Shown here: positions 47,220-59,965 of the stretch, piece after piece
Numbering within the stretch: the first letter of the stretch is position 1
Layout of the letters: every line of letters starts with the position of its first letter
Assembly (NCBI GenBank): GCA_037903475.1
Contig: JBAJFG010000362.1
Coordinates: 1-64,000, forward strand
Origin: Ancylostoma caninum
Lineage: Eukaryota; Nematoda; Chromadorea; Rhabditida; Ancylostomatidae
Length of the DNA: 64,000 nt
Direction of reading: 5' to 3'
Program-made: the position numbers and the translations under genes
The notes under the pieces: model-generated
The model's input: only the letters and a program-made list of their open reading frames with translations
Database searches by the model: none
What the model was told of the DNA's origin: nothing

Positions 47220-49700
47220 ACCAGCTTCATGCTTTCGATAGAGATCAAATGAGGAAAAAAGGTGTTTATGCAAATACGACCGGCAACTCCGGGAAAGAGG
47301 CGTGAGCGCAGGGCTCCCCTTCAGTTTTAGTATTCCTTCATCCCATGTCTTCCTATTTCGTTGGTTTCCATGCTTTTCCTTCAGTAACCCCTCCTCACTT
47401 TTGATGTGCCTTAACATTACTTATTATAAGTTTGGTTTTCGAATAAGAGCTACCTAAGCCATTCATCTCCAATAGGGAGATGCAATGAAATCACCTTTGA
47501 AGATGTGCTTCGGCGATGTTCACTACAAATAAAAAGGAGCGAAAGAAAACTATAATTGGATGGCGCCACATCACGGATGATCTGGAGCTGGTAGGGTCGC
47601 TAGGAAGGACAGGATGTGAAGCTCATTTAGAAATAAGATGCGTAAGTATTTTGGTACTTGAAGTGTCATATTTCTACTAATCTGTTTCAATCATAGGAGA
47701 CTACGCCTAAAGTGGAACAGTCCGTTCCTTTCGGAAGTATGAATGTTTTAATTCCTCCAGCAATATTAGTGGAAGTGAAGTAAAAGAGGCAAATCAAGCG
47801 TGTAGAGACAGCTGTCACATTTTCTCGCTACGTTTATGTTTTTCTGAGTTGAGATATGAACCCATTTCTAATGTGAGATTTCCATATTTTTTGAATGTCC
47901 AGTACTCTGGTTACAAAAAATTATGTAATTTAATTTTATTATTTTAATTTTATTTTATAATTTTCGCTTGACATACAAAATTGGTGTCTCATTCAGTAGT
48001 TCTCTTCTTGTTGTCAAATTTGTTTCAGAATCAATGAGAGATATCCATGCAGAGGATTTGAGCTATCTTCCAAGGAGAGAAGAACAATGAATCTTCAGTG
48101 AAAAACAGCACCTAGAACCTTCGATCTGCAGAAGCTTCTCAGAGACGAGAAGAACATGTGACATAGCATAACCTAGCACATATAATAATACACTGCCAAA
48201 CGTGGAATTGGAATAGTATGACAAAAAGCAGCAGCTATTTATGGGCTTTATCAGAAAATTGCCTCATAGCTCGTCATCACATGATTACCTTTCGAAGAAA
48301 GTGCACATGGCTAAAAAAATTGCAGGTGCTTTCTTGTAATGATTACGTGTGACCATACGTTTTCAGTTTTGTTCTGTGTAATTTCGGAAATCTCCTTCAA
48401 AAATGTTTTGTTTGATATTGCTTAAACCTACGATACCTTTAATACATCTAATACGTTTATTACCCTTCATGACGACTTCAAATCTCTAAGTTGATATTAT
48501 AAAAGCATACAGCCAGGGAAGGTATTCTATTAGAGAGTTGATGGTGTGAAGCAACACTCACTAAGGATAACTTAAATTACTCGCTGTCATATTACTCTAA
48601 CGTGAACTTGTGTACTCCATGTTTTCGACCCAATTACACGGAAACTGCGAATATATTCCAGAGGTCAAAGTGCGATGAGATAGTTTCCATTCGCGGTGCG
48701 ATCAGAGGAACATAGCCATGAATCATGGATGGTCGTAGATCATCTGCCCTATGATAAACTCTGTTTCTTTCTTGTTTTCTTGAATGATCATGATTCCTCA
48801 ATCACCTCTGGATGTTTCTGCAAATTTAGCTGTCTTAATTGTTGGTGTTGGGCGGTTGACCGAGCAGGTTCAGTTATAAACATAACAAGTTCTTCAGTGA
48901 TTGGGATAATACGCTATACACGTGATCTGTAGGATTTTTTTTGATATAAAAAAAATGATGCTTTAATGACCTCTTTATCACTTCATTAAGTTGATTGATA
49001 GCTATTGTATCACATGAAGCGTTCATATCATGCAAGATTTTTTGCGAGTGTACGTGACTGCACTGTGTGATTGTCTAGGAATGCTCTGAAAAGCACATTT
49101 GCAATGCAGTGATCGAGGTAATTAATCGACGGAACACAAAAAAGGCAACCCTCTTTTCTTTTGTTTTTTTTTTTTGCATAAATCCGTTAATCTTGCTCTT
49201 TATCAGAACTGCTGCGCATCAGTCGGTTTGTTGAATGATTCCGATAATAATTAGACACTCTCAATTTTCCTGGCATAATTTGCGACAAGCATATATCCTC
49301 AGAGCCTCCAGCCTGAATTGGTGACGACAAACAATTAAGAAGGTAACTTCGCTTCAATAGTAACGCTAAAGACACAGTAGTTTCCATGTTCCCTGCTTTT
49401 TAAACCTGGGCATTTTGATACTATGCTTTGTATGCTGCTGCTACCTCCTGGAGGTAGCAGTACATACAGGGTATCCCTGATATGGTGCGACGATTTCAAT
49501 CATATACATATGAAAACCGAAATAAGAAACCGTGTCTCCGTAATGCTCTCACCCACATGCGGGCAAGCAGGAAAACGAACTAGCAAAGGCAGGTCTGACA
49601 GGGCAAAAAATTCTGAGCAGGAGAATCATGTTTACACCACGATAGGTCAGGAACTAGAACTATGACCCATCGTTTGTATTTATTTATTTATTCATTCATT
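47220..49700. other. Duplicated anonymous sequence, copy B
   Basis: Matches 21.2-24.5 kb minus the mariner-like element. No gene recognised. The (TA)n tract of copy A is absent. Confidence 0.4.
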
Positions 49701-50406
49701 TATTCATTTATTACACCGCAATGGTGTGCCATCTTTTGTCGTACGAAGGCAGACAACACAGAACAAGGAGCCAACGTAACATGTAAATGAGAGGTGAAGC
49801 TAGAAACTTGGATCTCAAGCCCATAGACTCCCACTTATGTGGGCGATAACTTCTCGTAGGCCTATTGGCTGGAACCTTGGTTTTTTACTCGGACTTAAAA
49901 GCTATTACTGAAAGAATATGCGGGCTGGTGCAACGTTTACCGAGGAGTTGAAAGACGGACTGAACAAGAATCTCTTTTAATCGTCGGTATCTTCCCTTAT
50001 CGGACATGTTAGCTGGAAAAGGTATAAGACCTTTGAGATACTTACGCGCTAAGAACGCAACTGGAGTGTTTGTATGGTAAAGGTGAAGCGTGGAGCGACG
50101 CCTGTAATGGGTGCCCTCTCAATCTTAGCTAAATTCAAACGTTCCACATAGTTGCTACATATTATAGGCCCAAGTTCGTAATACATCACATTTTCGTATG
50201 AATTGCTTCCATCAACTTACGAGAGCCTCCGCAGCAGCGAGCCGCTTTTTTCCCGGTTGTCTAACCGACGTCGCCGTGACGACAGGGCAATCCGACTGAA
50301 ATCATCAGTTGGATACCCATATCCATACTTTGATGAAGAGTAGAGATGTTTGGATTGCTTCACAAATATTCGTAAGTCATCCAAATGCAGCAACCCGCAA
50401 CTAAGT

Positions 50407-51050
50407 CGTGTACCAGGCTGTTAAGTGTTAAGGTATCAGGCTTCATCCTTGGAGCAGAGCCGGCGAGCATCCACCTAAGTTTACGCCTGGGGTTCGTACC
50501 AGATCAAAGAGGCGCCTCAGCGCTCGCCCCAGAATGGAGCTTCCAGTTGCGTTCTTAGGTCGTGATTATCTCTAAGGTCTAGCTCCTCTCTTGGCCAATG
50601 GTACCCTGTGCTAGTGGAGTTGCACTGCTAGATCTACCTCCCTTACAACATCAGAGCTCTGCGGCTCTTGGGTCACCACTAGGTTTTACTCATCAGCCAA
50701 TGCTGTCAGTTTTTGGTGGACAATCTTTTATCGCTAGTAGAGAACCTCAGGCCACAGTTCTTACCAAGCGCTTGCAGAATTTTTTTCTCCATTTGAGCGT
50801 CTCTTTCAATAAAAAAGATTCCTAAATTCTTCAGGAACTAAGGTGAAGGCTATCTCATCCTCCTTCAATGAGTCAAATGTGTTGGTGCCTGGAATTTTTC
50901 ATTGTAATGCTTTCCTAACTTAGCTCCAACTATTCTATTTTATCTCCTGTTCTTCGTTCGTCTGCATTCATTTGATCTGATTCTGACGCCAGTTCTTGCC
51001 ACGATAGTCGATGGCACATCCTCGTGATGTATTAAATAAATAAATAAATA
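50407..51050 (+). mobile_element. Retroposon with (AAAT)n tail, 644 bp
   Basis: Flanked by the 8-bp duplication AACTAAGT (50399-50406 and 51051-51058). The 3' end is GATGGCACATC..ATGTATTAAATAAATAAATAAATAAA. The matching site in copy A (about 25450) is uninterrupted. The tail resembles the reverse complement near 24480-24530 (GATGGCACGCCATTGCGG then AAATA repeats), so one LINE/SINE family with an RTE-like tail is likely. Open frame 50598-50825 is not recognised. Confidence 0.8.
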
Positions 51051-51324
51051 AACTAAGTTAAGCCGTCCCTCGAATCTTCATCGATGAAGTTCGCAACGAA
51101 AAATCTAACTGTCCAAGATCGTCCTGTAATAATCACGGCCACGAGTTTGCTCATCCCGGTAGGCAGTGGTGCGATCAGATGATGTGACCGTGAGGATGAT
51201 ATTTCATCTCAATTCCCTCAGTAGCAAGGGATTTTAGAATGAACAGCAAAAACACAAGTAAAAACTCCATAAGAACTCCTTTATTCTTTCCTTATTCTAT
51301 CAAAAGCACCCAAGCGCAAGTAGG

Positions 51325-52357
51325 CTATTCTCTGCGAAGACACTCAATCACGCTGGACACCTTGGAGCTTTCATCCTGAAATAAGTTATTGGAAAGTACA
51401 GTGACAAGCGCTGAGCTTTTCTATAGTATGACACCCACCAAAAGACCGCCTAGTTCTTCTCGATTACTCTCCAGAACATCAGCTGTGCAGAGTAATAAGC
51501 CAATGTAAGCTTGTCCAGAGCAGCCATAAAGCTACAATGAGTATGATTTCTAGCGTTCGTTTCATTGTATCAATTCCAGTCAAGCTTGGATGTGATATAT
51601 GGTCATAAAAATTTCGCATAAATATATGAATTGCTCCTTGATTTTGTTATTTTCTGGGACGACCGAAACATTGGAAGTGGAGATCCAGAAGCTCAGGAAT
51701 CGTACAGAACTCAATACAATATAATTTATGGTGGATCACTAATGTCATCCGCGTCATCCGTTGAAAATCTCAGTGATCAGTGAAAATAGGACGCTAATGT
51801 GAAATGTATTCAATACTCAGAAGTGGATGCATACTACCAAGACAAACAAAAATCTTCATCAGCAGGAAGGAACGAAAATTCTTTGGAAATAGAGTGTGGT
51901 AGGATGTTCTACCATTTTCAACTATAAAAACTGCGGCAACAGGTTCCATCCATGAACAATGTAGTTAAGATCGATTGCAAAGTGTGCAGGTGGTGGTGGT
52001 GCAAGACTTTCGGACTAAGCTAATATATATTAGTACCCGCAGTTTGCAGCTTGCATAACGATACACGCAGCAGAAAGTCGCTCGTTATGGATGACCATTC
52101 ATTTTTGTTTCTCACTTCCTTATAGCAATCCATAATTAAAAATAGCAGATTCGGAGGAGACTGTCTAAGGCATAGATAACAAGGGTGACTCGTCCTTACA
52201 TCTCTTTCGACGGAATAAAACTATGAAGTAAGAAGATCTTGATTTTTACCTGTTCCTGAACTGAGAGCAATTTGGGGTCGGCTGTGTAGAGGCAGTCCTG
52301 GAAACTTGAAAACGCAGCAACGTTCACAACAGAGAATATAAAGAAGGGTAGAATCAT
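51325..52357 (-). CDS. Small secreted four-cysteine protein, copy B, three exons
   Basis: Exons on -: 52250-52357, 51439-51531, 51325-51375, the same lengths and phases as copy A (83 residues). Differences are two conservative changes in the signal peptide (Leu to Phe, Ala to Val) and silent changes elsewhere. Exon 2 begins CTT instead of TTA, both Leu; a Gly codon changes GGC to GGT; exon 3 changes ATC to ATT. All splice sites are kept. The pattern argues that both copies are translated and under constraint. Confidence 0.78.
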
Positions 52358-53039
52358 TTGCTCTGAAAAAAGTTTAGTGAGGAAACTTGCCACAAGGCAA
52401 GAAACAACAGCGAACCAAAACAAACAATGGTTATAAGTAGCGAGTTGTTCACAGCTCAGGATAATTCTAAAATAAAGCGTGAAATGAGAATAACCACGGA
52501 GGAAGCATACTCATTCATATCAGCTGGGAGCCTCTGTTTCAAATAAGCTTACTATGGCGTAAACTATGGTAGCATTGCGTCTGTCATGTCACAAGGAAAA
52601 GTAAATGTTCTAGGAGTAGCTGGTGGTCATCAGAGGGAATGAAAGGAGGTGGTTGGAGGAAGAATGAGTTGACAAAGTTTTCAAACTTGCTTTATGAACT
52701 CGACAGAAATTTTGCATTTGGCTAATTCAATCGGTCATGGTTATCGCCACTGTTTGAATGTTTACTATCAATTGTCCAAACTGTAATTATTTTTAATAAC
52801 CTTATCTTTGAAACACATGTAAAAGTTTCCCACTCGTTTGGTTCGCTATTTTGGCTTTGCTGAGAGCTTTTCTCGTCGCTCTCTCGCCTCATCTGAAATC
52901 GCTACTAGCTGAAAGCATTGAAATGTTCCAAGAGCAGGTGCATAAATTTTCCTATCCTACATTTACTTATGTGTAAGAATTTCTGAGCAGCAGTTACAGT
53001 GAATTTTTGGGTTTGTATGTTTGCTTTATATCTTATATA

Positions 53040-54251
53040 CAGTCGGGTCCGGCAGCCACTGCAAATGGACGCCGGCGGGCGCCGGCCGCCGCCACCCTCC
53101 GGCGCCCCGGTATTAACGAGCTATAAATCACCCGAGCTTGGGAGAAAGCGAAGAAAAATACAATTTTAATCCATAGTATACAGAGTGCAGTGGATATGTT
53201 AAGGCTATAAAGCAGGGGACCATTTTCACAACTTTCACGTTTTTTCTTTTTTGTGATTTTCATGGGGAAAGATTTCTGAATACACAATAAGCGAAGCCAG
53301 CTCTTCCATTTTCTGCTATAGTACACTGCTTCGCGAATACAAAAATGGCCGTTATTCTTCTAAAGATGGACACAGTACTTCAGTTATCTCATCTGAATAA
53401 TAAAGCTCATCCAATTCGGGATCCTCAGAAATAATTGAAATCCGTATAAATTGTTCCATATCCATTGCGAAGTAGTTCTACCGCTGTCATTTATCTTTCG
53501 TGGAGCAGTCCTTTACGGCGGAGTTACTCTCTCCCGGTTTCCCTCAACTTTGAAAAAGTGGTTTTTTATTACTTACTATTACTTACACTTACACTTATCG
53601 TAGTTTATCTTCGAAATTTATGCAAAACGTTGCCGGATGCCTTCCTGGACTACCCGAAGGAGATCACGGGGGACGTTCCAAGCAGTGAACCCCAAACACT
53701 GCGATACTTAACTCTGGATCTCCAACGGAGTGGAACCAGCGATAGGGACAGATTGCAATCTGCCACTCAAACCACTGAGCCATCCGGGCTACTTTTTTAT
53801 GTTGGAGATTGTTAGATAACTGCACAGTCGTAGGCAGCATACTATATGTATTTGCAAAACAGGGGCACAAGGCAGGATTCAATCCCCTGACCACCACAAC
53901 GTCGATCATTCGCTCAACCCACTGAGCTATGCGCTCACGCGATGCAACATACAAATGGTGTCCAATCTTACTTACACTTACACTTATCGTAGTTTATCTT
54001 ATTGTTAGAAATTTAGGTGAAAAGGGAGTTGGGTGGAGCCACTCCTGTGGGAAGCCTAAGCCTAAGCCTTAAACCTATTCTTAAGCATAGGGTTAGGCTT
54101 ATCTACCCTGTCTACTACGGACTAAAATTGTATTTTTCTTCGCTTTCTCCCAAGCTCGAGTGATTTATAGCTCATTAATACCGGGGCGCCGGAGGGTGGC
54201 GGCGGCCGGCGCCCACCGGCGCCCATTTGCAGTGGCTGCCGGACCGGACTG
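53040..54251. mobile_element. GC-rich TIR element with internal tRNA-like units, copy B
   Basis: Sister of 27442-28659, 1212 bp, with the same TA flanks, inverted ends and tRNA-like units. It has small indels, such as a shorter CTTACTATTACTTAC run near 53575. Confidence 0.8.
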
Positions 54252-54344
54252 TACATAGTGTGGTCCGCTGATCCACGAAGCTAAGAAATCAAAGATTATT
54301 AGGAACAAAAAAAAACGATTTTCTCTAGGCTTAGCAAGCTTGCA

Positions 54345-55800
54345 AAAGCGAAAAGGGATCTCAATGCAAAAGAAGTGAAATGATTGGAAGTTTTTGCCGC
54401 AGTTTACGAGGATCTGATGCAGTGGTTCGAAAGCAAGAAATTAGGCATAAACTATTTGTAGAATGTTTTTTTTCAACTCAATAACATACAAACAAGATTT
54501 TCCTGAAGTAATTACTGATACATATAGGATAATCCTCGGTATTAAATATTTGAGAAGATGCGGGAAGAAATACAGACATACTTTACAGGAAGAATTCGTC
54601 TATCAGAGAAAAGAAAGAAAAGAAAGCGAGGAATATTTCCAACCATCATTTAATTAAATATTTCTTCAATATCCCTTCTAAGTAACATACTTTTGATCGC
54701 ATGCAAAAAGCACGCATCAATGGTGAATGGAAACCGTCCTTAAAAAAGGATATCGAACCGCTGTGTTTTTCCCATGTATCAGACTCGCGCCCTAGTACCC
54801 AGTCATTTCGTGATCATAAATAAATCATTAATATTTCGTGGTGACATGATTCTTGGGGCAGAACCTTCGTACCACGTTATTTGGTTGGTTTTGACATGGC
54901 TTTAAACGTCTACGTACAAGCAATTACAGATTTGATCAGCGCCGTTTCGACGAGAGAATTTCTTATTAGAACTCATCTCTATGTAGATTGAGCTACCCGG
55001 ATAAAATCTGGATTTTCATTGTAGCTTCAGGGTACTTCCTAACAGCAGCTTATCTGGACAGAAACTCACTTCTATTGGCTTTATTAAGCCTAAGCATCAG
55101 TTTTCTCAGCTCAATTTGACTTCATTCATTGACTTCACTACCATCTTCTGGGAGAAATGAAGAGTCAATACAGATTAGGCACATAATTGGCTATTTTTAT
55201 TCCGAAAGATGTCATTGCTGCACTTTCTTCTGCTGCTTGAATGCGAGGATCAGTCTAAGTAGTTGAATTTGCTAGTAAAAAATCTCCGCTATACCATGTC
55301 TAAAGAATATTGACACCGTTGCAGTTTTTATTTCAATGTCAGAATAGCTGTTACTGGTGGATATCATAGAATATCCTTTGTCGGAACTATTGCCTTTTGT
55401 TCGAGAATATGGAAAACTCTTTTTTCCACAATTTTCGGGTTTTTTTTAGTAACCCCATTTCCTATGTAAAGAGAAGAACTTCAGCACACTACTATTACAG
55501 CAATTTATTCACTCAAAATATAATAGCATTTGAAATGATTCCTTCGAGAAAGAAAATGAAGAGATACAAACGAGGAACTACCAGTTGATGTTGATGAAGG
55601 TGGTGAATCTGAACATAAAACACGATAGCTTTGTTTAAAACCAGTATACGCCAGTGTTAGGTAGCGCTATGAAAGAATACTTCGATCCTCATTACATAAA
55701 CCACTAACATTTTGGCCAAATAGCTCAATCCCAGGTTAAATTATGATGAACACTCCGCCTTCAACATGCCACCGATCATATCTTATTGACCGCGACTGTG
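54345..55800. other. Unique AT-rich sequence
   Basis: No gene recognised. Short open frames (54463-54657, 55397-55588) have no family signal or splice context. Confidence 0.35.
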
Positions 55801-55805
55801 AATAC

Positions 55806-56080
55806 CAGTGGCGGACTCAGCTCCCACCCCTCCCCCCCCCCCTGAAGAACGTTAAAGTCGCCGAATTTTCGAAAACAGTTCATTAAATAGATGGAAATCT
55901 TGTATAGGTCTATTCTTGACTGCTTATTTTTATTATTGCTTTTTGACCAACCCATTACCATTAATTTAGTACCTAAGTTGACGTTTTGATTAATTTCATT
56001 TTTCGTCAGGCTCTCCAGAGTGACGGAGACCCAACTTTTCCACAGACATCCCCCTCCCGCCAATTTCTGCAGTCCTGGTA
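55806..56080. mobile_element. Degenerate MITE with CAGTGGCGGA end
   Basis: Starts CAGTGGCGGACTCAGC, has a C-run, then GTCGCCGAATTTTCGAAA and an AT-rich middle. It ends with CCCTCCCGCCAATTTCTGCAG. Same plan as 3605-3887 with the second end decayed. Confidence 0.6.
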
Positions 56081-56084
56081 ATTA

Positions 56085-58830
56085 CATAGCTAAACAGTCA
56101 AGTAAGGATAGTGGACGCAGGTGGAAAGAAGGGCGTAGGAAGAAAACTGGAGCCTGCTCTCCAGCTTTTCTTCCTACGCCCTTATTTCCACCTGTGTCCA
56201 CTTTCCTTATTTGACAACTCGAGGAGGTGGAGTTCCGAAAATAACTTCAACAGAAACATAGGTATAATTACCAAAGAATTAAAAATAGTTGTCTAAATGT
56301 AATAAAATAAACGCAGAGTTTCCCCCATTTTTGTGGAAATTTTGCTGATCTACTACATTACAAGGAAGAGGCACCTATCACAAATGAATGAGCAAACCAA
56401 GGGAGCATCTGCCATCCTCCTGTGGAAGAACTGCGTCACGGAAGTAAAGTCCACATATAAGGAGCATACATCTATCGCAATTACGAATAAGTCTGCTCTG
56501 CATAAAGAATAGTATTGTATAGGAAGGTAATTGCAACCTCGACTGAATAGAAGAAGTTTTATAGAGCCACTCCTGCTTTGCTCTCCGTCTAATGAACGTC
56601 ATTGAATGAATAGAACAAGGAAATCATCGTTTATCAATGAACCTGGTGCCGCTCTATGAAGAACTGCACAGTTTTTCCACAATTACTGGTTATAGAATAC
56701 AATTCCACTAGTTTATGTGTTCAGGAGAATGGGCACCAATGTGGATTTTAGGAGTGGATGGCGAAAAATATAGGGGAGGGCGCGCGAAAGCTGGGAGCAT
56801 TGATGTCAGTGAACAATTGACACTCTTTTTGCGTGACAAGAAGCGATCTTACATACATGGGAGGGTTCTCCATTGAAACTGTGAATGTTCGACGAAGATC
56901 CAGAATGTAAGCCGTCAGCGATGAGTTTGGGATCAAGACACAGTGAAAGCTAAACAGTAAGAGAAACAGATGTGAAAATATTCCAGCGCCCAGAATAATT
57001 TATGTAAAGTTCGTAGCATCGTGCGCCGTTCTCACCTAAAATCGTTTCTGAGTTTTTTTTTACATGAGAAGTATACCCGGGAACTGTGGTCACAGTAGCA
57101 CACTTGATTCCGCGCGAAGCTGCAGCAAACCCCGTTTTTGAGCGCTTTCCAATGGAGAGTCTTTGGGCGGGGCTTAGGGGGGGAGTAGGAGACGAGTTTC
57201 TCGCACAGTGCACTCCTTCAACGTCAACAGAATCTCTAACGTGTCAGGTGCAGCACTCTCAGCAGACGTGCATTCTGAAGAGATATCGTACTTTCCCGAA
57301 ATATTCTCAACACCCATTGTTTAGTAGGAGCGGAGCTCCACATACGGACCAACATGAAAGAAGATGGTGTACAGCCTCACACCCCTGCCCCCAACCTTCG
57401 CTCCGCCCACAAACTCCTCAAAAGAACAGGCAAAAAAAGAGTTCTCGGTACTTTTACACGAAGTCATGTATGTCGCTGTGATGAGCCGCTTCTGGAGATC
57501 TTTTCCGTGTGAAAACCTCAAAAATGATTCTATTAGGTGGAACGGTATCGTGTCTTCACGACACGCTGTTCAGTACCAGTTCTTGTTGAAAAGAAGTTTG
57601 AAGTTTGTCCTTCTAATCCTACAAATTTTACTATTAATCAGGGACATGTGTATAGCTTACGCTCGTTCTACAGAGAGTCATTTAACGTGTTTAAAAAATA
57701 AAGATTCTGGGAGATCAAGGGCATTGTACCAGTAGAAACAACACAACACAAAATCCTGAAGCAAATGGTCACAAACGAAATGCGGGGAAACCATTGATGC
57801 GGAAAATGGATGAGAATCAGAGAACTCATGTGGAAACAACATGGCACAATACTACACATACATGATGATCCCAATATTTTTTTTGCTCTATAGCAAGCTG
57901 AAGTTTGAGTCATTTCAATGCAACCCCAACAAAATTGAAGTGTGCTACGATGCCAGATGCCAGAGTCGTGGAGGAGCTCATTTCGTAGTAAGTGGTTAGT
58001 TCTTGGGCGGAGTCTGAATTCTGTAGGCATTAACCCGTAATAGACGTCCAAGAGTTCACTTCATTTTCGCGATCTGCATTCCAAAACTTCATCTGGACGA
58101 AAAGAATTACAGTGAGGGCGAAATGGGCTCAAAGAAGTGATGTGCATGAGTCACGTCTGCTCTTCCTTAGTATTCCACCATGCATTTTATGTTAAGCAAG
58201 TGCAATTGGTGCAAAGTAAGCTGAGCAGCAATGTCGACATGTTCTTCACTTATCTATGCATTTGCAAGAAGAATTCTAGGAAATGCGAAACTTTGATGGA
58301 TTTATTGACCTGGTAAGAAGAATCATTAAAAAAGCATCACTAGATTCGATAGTGGGAGTGTGTCATGAGCGCCACCATCTATTTGGATAGGTATCGACTA
58401 TCGGTGGGTCCTGCAGCGGCGACGCCAGGGATATCCAGTCTGAAATCGATAGGTATCGAAGCTGATACCTCCGGGCGACCGCTGCAGAGGGTGCTATGCT
58501 TTGAACTTGACTATAGCAGCGCTAAAATATAACAAATAAGGACAACGAAGAAAACCAAAAAAAGAGGAAGAGCAAAAGACTAAGACATATTATACATTTC
58601 AGTTTCATTCACGCAGTTCTTCTAATGAGGTCACTGGGAGCAAAACATCTGTTGTAGAATCTGCTCAGGATATTCCTCAAATATTTACCCTATTTGCCAT
58701 TATCCTGCGGAGTCATAAAGGGGGACGACGACGAAAGTTAGCACACAACCTTGTGAGTTTATAGTTACTGCGCTCTAATGTCAATCCACTGGACCGTGAA
58801 ACTATCACAGAATCTTTACGAGGCCTAGTT
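56085..58830. other. Unique sequence with repeat-like patches, no gene recognised
   Basis: 56112-56195 contains an imperfect inverted repeat (AGGTGGAAAGAAGGGCGTAG / CTACGCCCTTATTTCCACCT). 57060-57200 and 57330-57520 have the look of dispersed repeats (open frames on both strands, GC-rich). 58375-58500 has short inverted repeats around GGTATCGA. No supportable gene. Confidence 0.35.
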
Positions 58831-58835
58831 CCAAC

Positions 58836-59068
58836 GATTATCGGGCACTTACCACTCACGTGCGTCAGCCTCCGGTAAGACATTGCATGGGGAGTCGATG
58901 TTCCCGGTCTTTTCTCAAGAAGGAAAGGTCAGCTTTGATCTAAAATGACTAAGAAGGTGATAGAGTGAGTTTGGACACCTTCTGGATCACTATCGGCTGG
59001 TTTTTTTCAAGTTCAAACAAGCAAAACGGCCTGACGCTACGCGTGCCGGTGGTAAGTGTCCGAAAACA
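58836..59068. mobile_element. MULE-type MITE, 233 bp, copy 2 (opposite orientation)
   Basis: Flanked by the 9-bp duplication AGTTCCAAC (58827-58835 and 59069-59077). Ends GATTATCGGGCACTTACCAC and GTGGTAAGTGTCCGAAAACA. The reverse complement aligns end to end with 24886-25118 at the same length; for example GTCAGGCCGTTTT and GGGAACA are kept in register. Confidence 0.9.
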
Positions 59069-59079
59069 AGTTCCAACAT

Positions 59080-59960
59080 ATTTTACTCAGTCACGCAAAC
59101 ACGGTCCAGCGAACATGTTGATGTATTTAGTTTGGATATTCTGCTATACATTAAGGATTTATCGGTGGATATATGCATCCACTCGTCCCCTTACAAAATA
59201 TCCTTGTCCGATTAAAAAAGAGTCATTTATGTTGCATCATTTGTTTCTGTTATCTCTAGCCAATGCACCACATTTGGTCATGGATGGATAAATTGTATAG
59301 AATAGTAAAAATTAGTATAAACTCTGGTGGGAGCCGATATATAACCACTGTTTTTCTTCCCTCGACCGAGTACCCCGCATACGATCATAAATCTTCGCCG
59401 TTCCTTTTGACTCCTCTTGTGCGCTCATCGGATTCCTTCGACTTTGTCATCCTCTTTTTCGCTTTTTTCTCGATCTTATCATCCTTCGCGTCATACTCCT
59501 GATTGCTCTGCTTCTGCACCAGCTTCGAAAAAGAAAATCTACTTCCTTCACCAGATTCGAGTGACGATCAATTAACCAGATGTAGAAAGGAAAACCTCAC
59601 AGGATTGATTCATTTGACCACAGTAGACACTTATAAAAATATCTGCTCCAGGTCCTTCACTGAAGTGATGGTATATTTGCCAGAATTTTCCAGGATGAGG
59701 CAACAAGAGCTTCCATGAGACATTTGTATTCTGTGCACATATTTTTTCCTAGTGAAGGTAGCACGGTAGTACTTAAGAATTTTTAAAACCATAACCTAAT
59801 TTGGCTGGAATCGATCACGTTGTAGGATAAGGACCCACATAGGCCAGGTGGACAATGACACCTCTATGATGAAAACAAAAATAACATTTAAAAAAATGAT
59901 GACCATGAAATAGTATTTAAAACACTTCTGCCAGAAAGTAAGAATACCACAATAAAAAGA
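59080..59960. other. Unassigned sequence downstream of TBP
   Basis: Three short adjoining open frames on + (59263-59718) show no family signal. It probably includes the TBP 3' untranslated region on -. Confidence 0.3.
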
Positions 59961-59965
59961 GATCT

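Larger units (their letters stand above)
37762..54344 (+). repeat. Tandem segmental duplication, copy B
   Basis: Diverged direct copy of 14588-28750, a few percent different in exons and more in introns, lengthened by insertions at 40272-40540, 41106-42771, about 43350-43800, about 45975-46970 and 50407-51050. It lacks the mariner-like element and MULE MITE of copy A. After 54344 the sequence is unique. Confidence 0.92.

Noticed and set aside
57060..57520. Possible gene with open frames on both strands
   Set aside because: Open frames of similar length overlap on both strands without signal peptide, splice pattern or family motif; it looks like a dispersed repeat.
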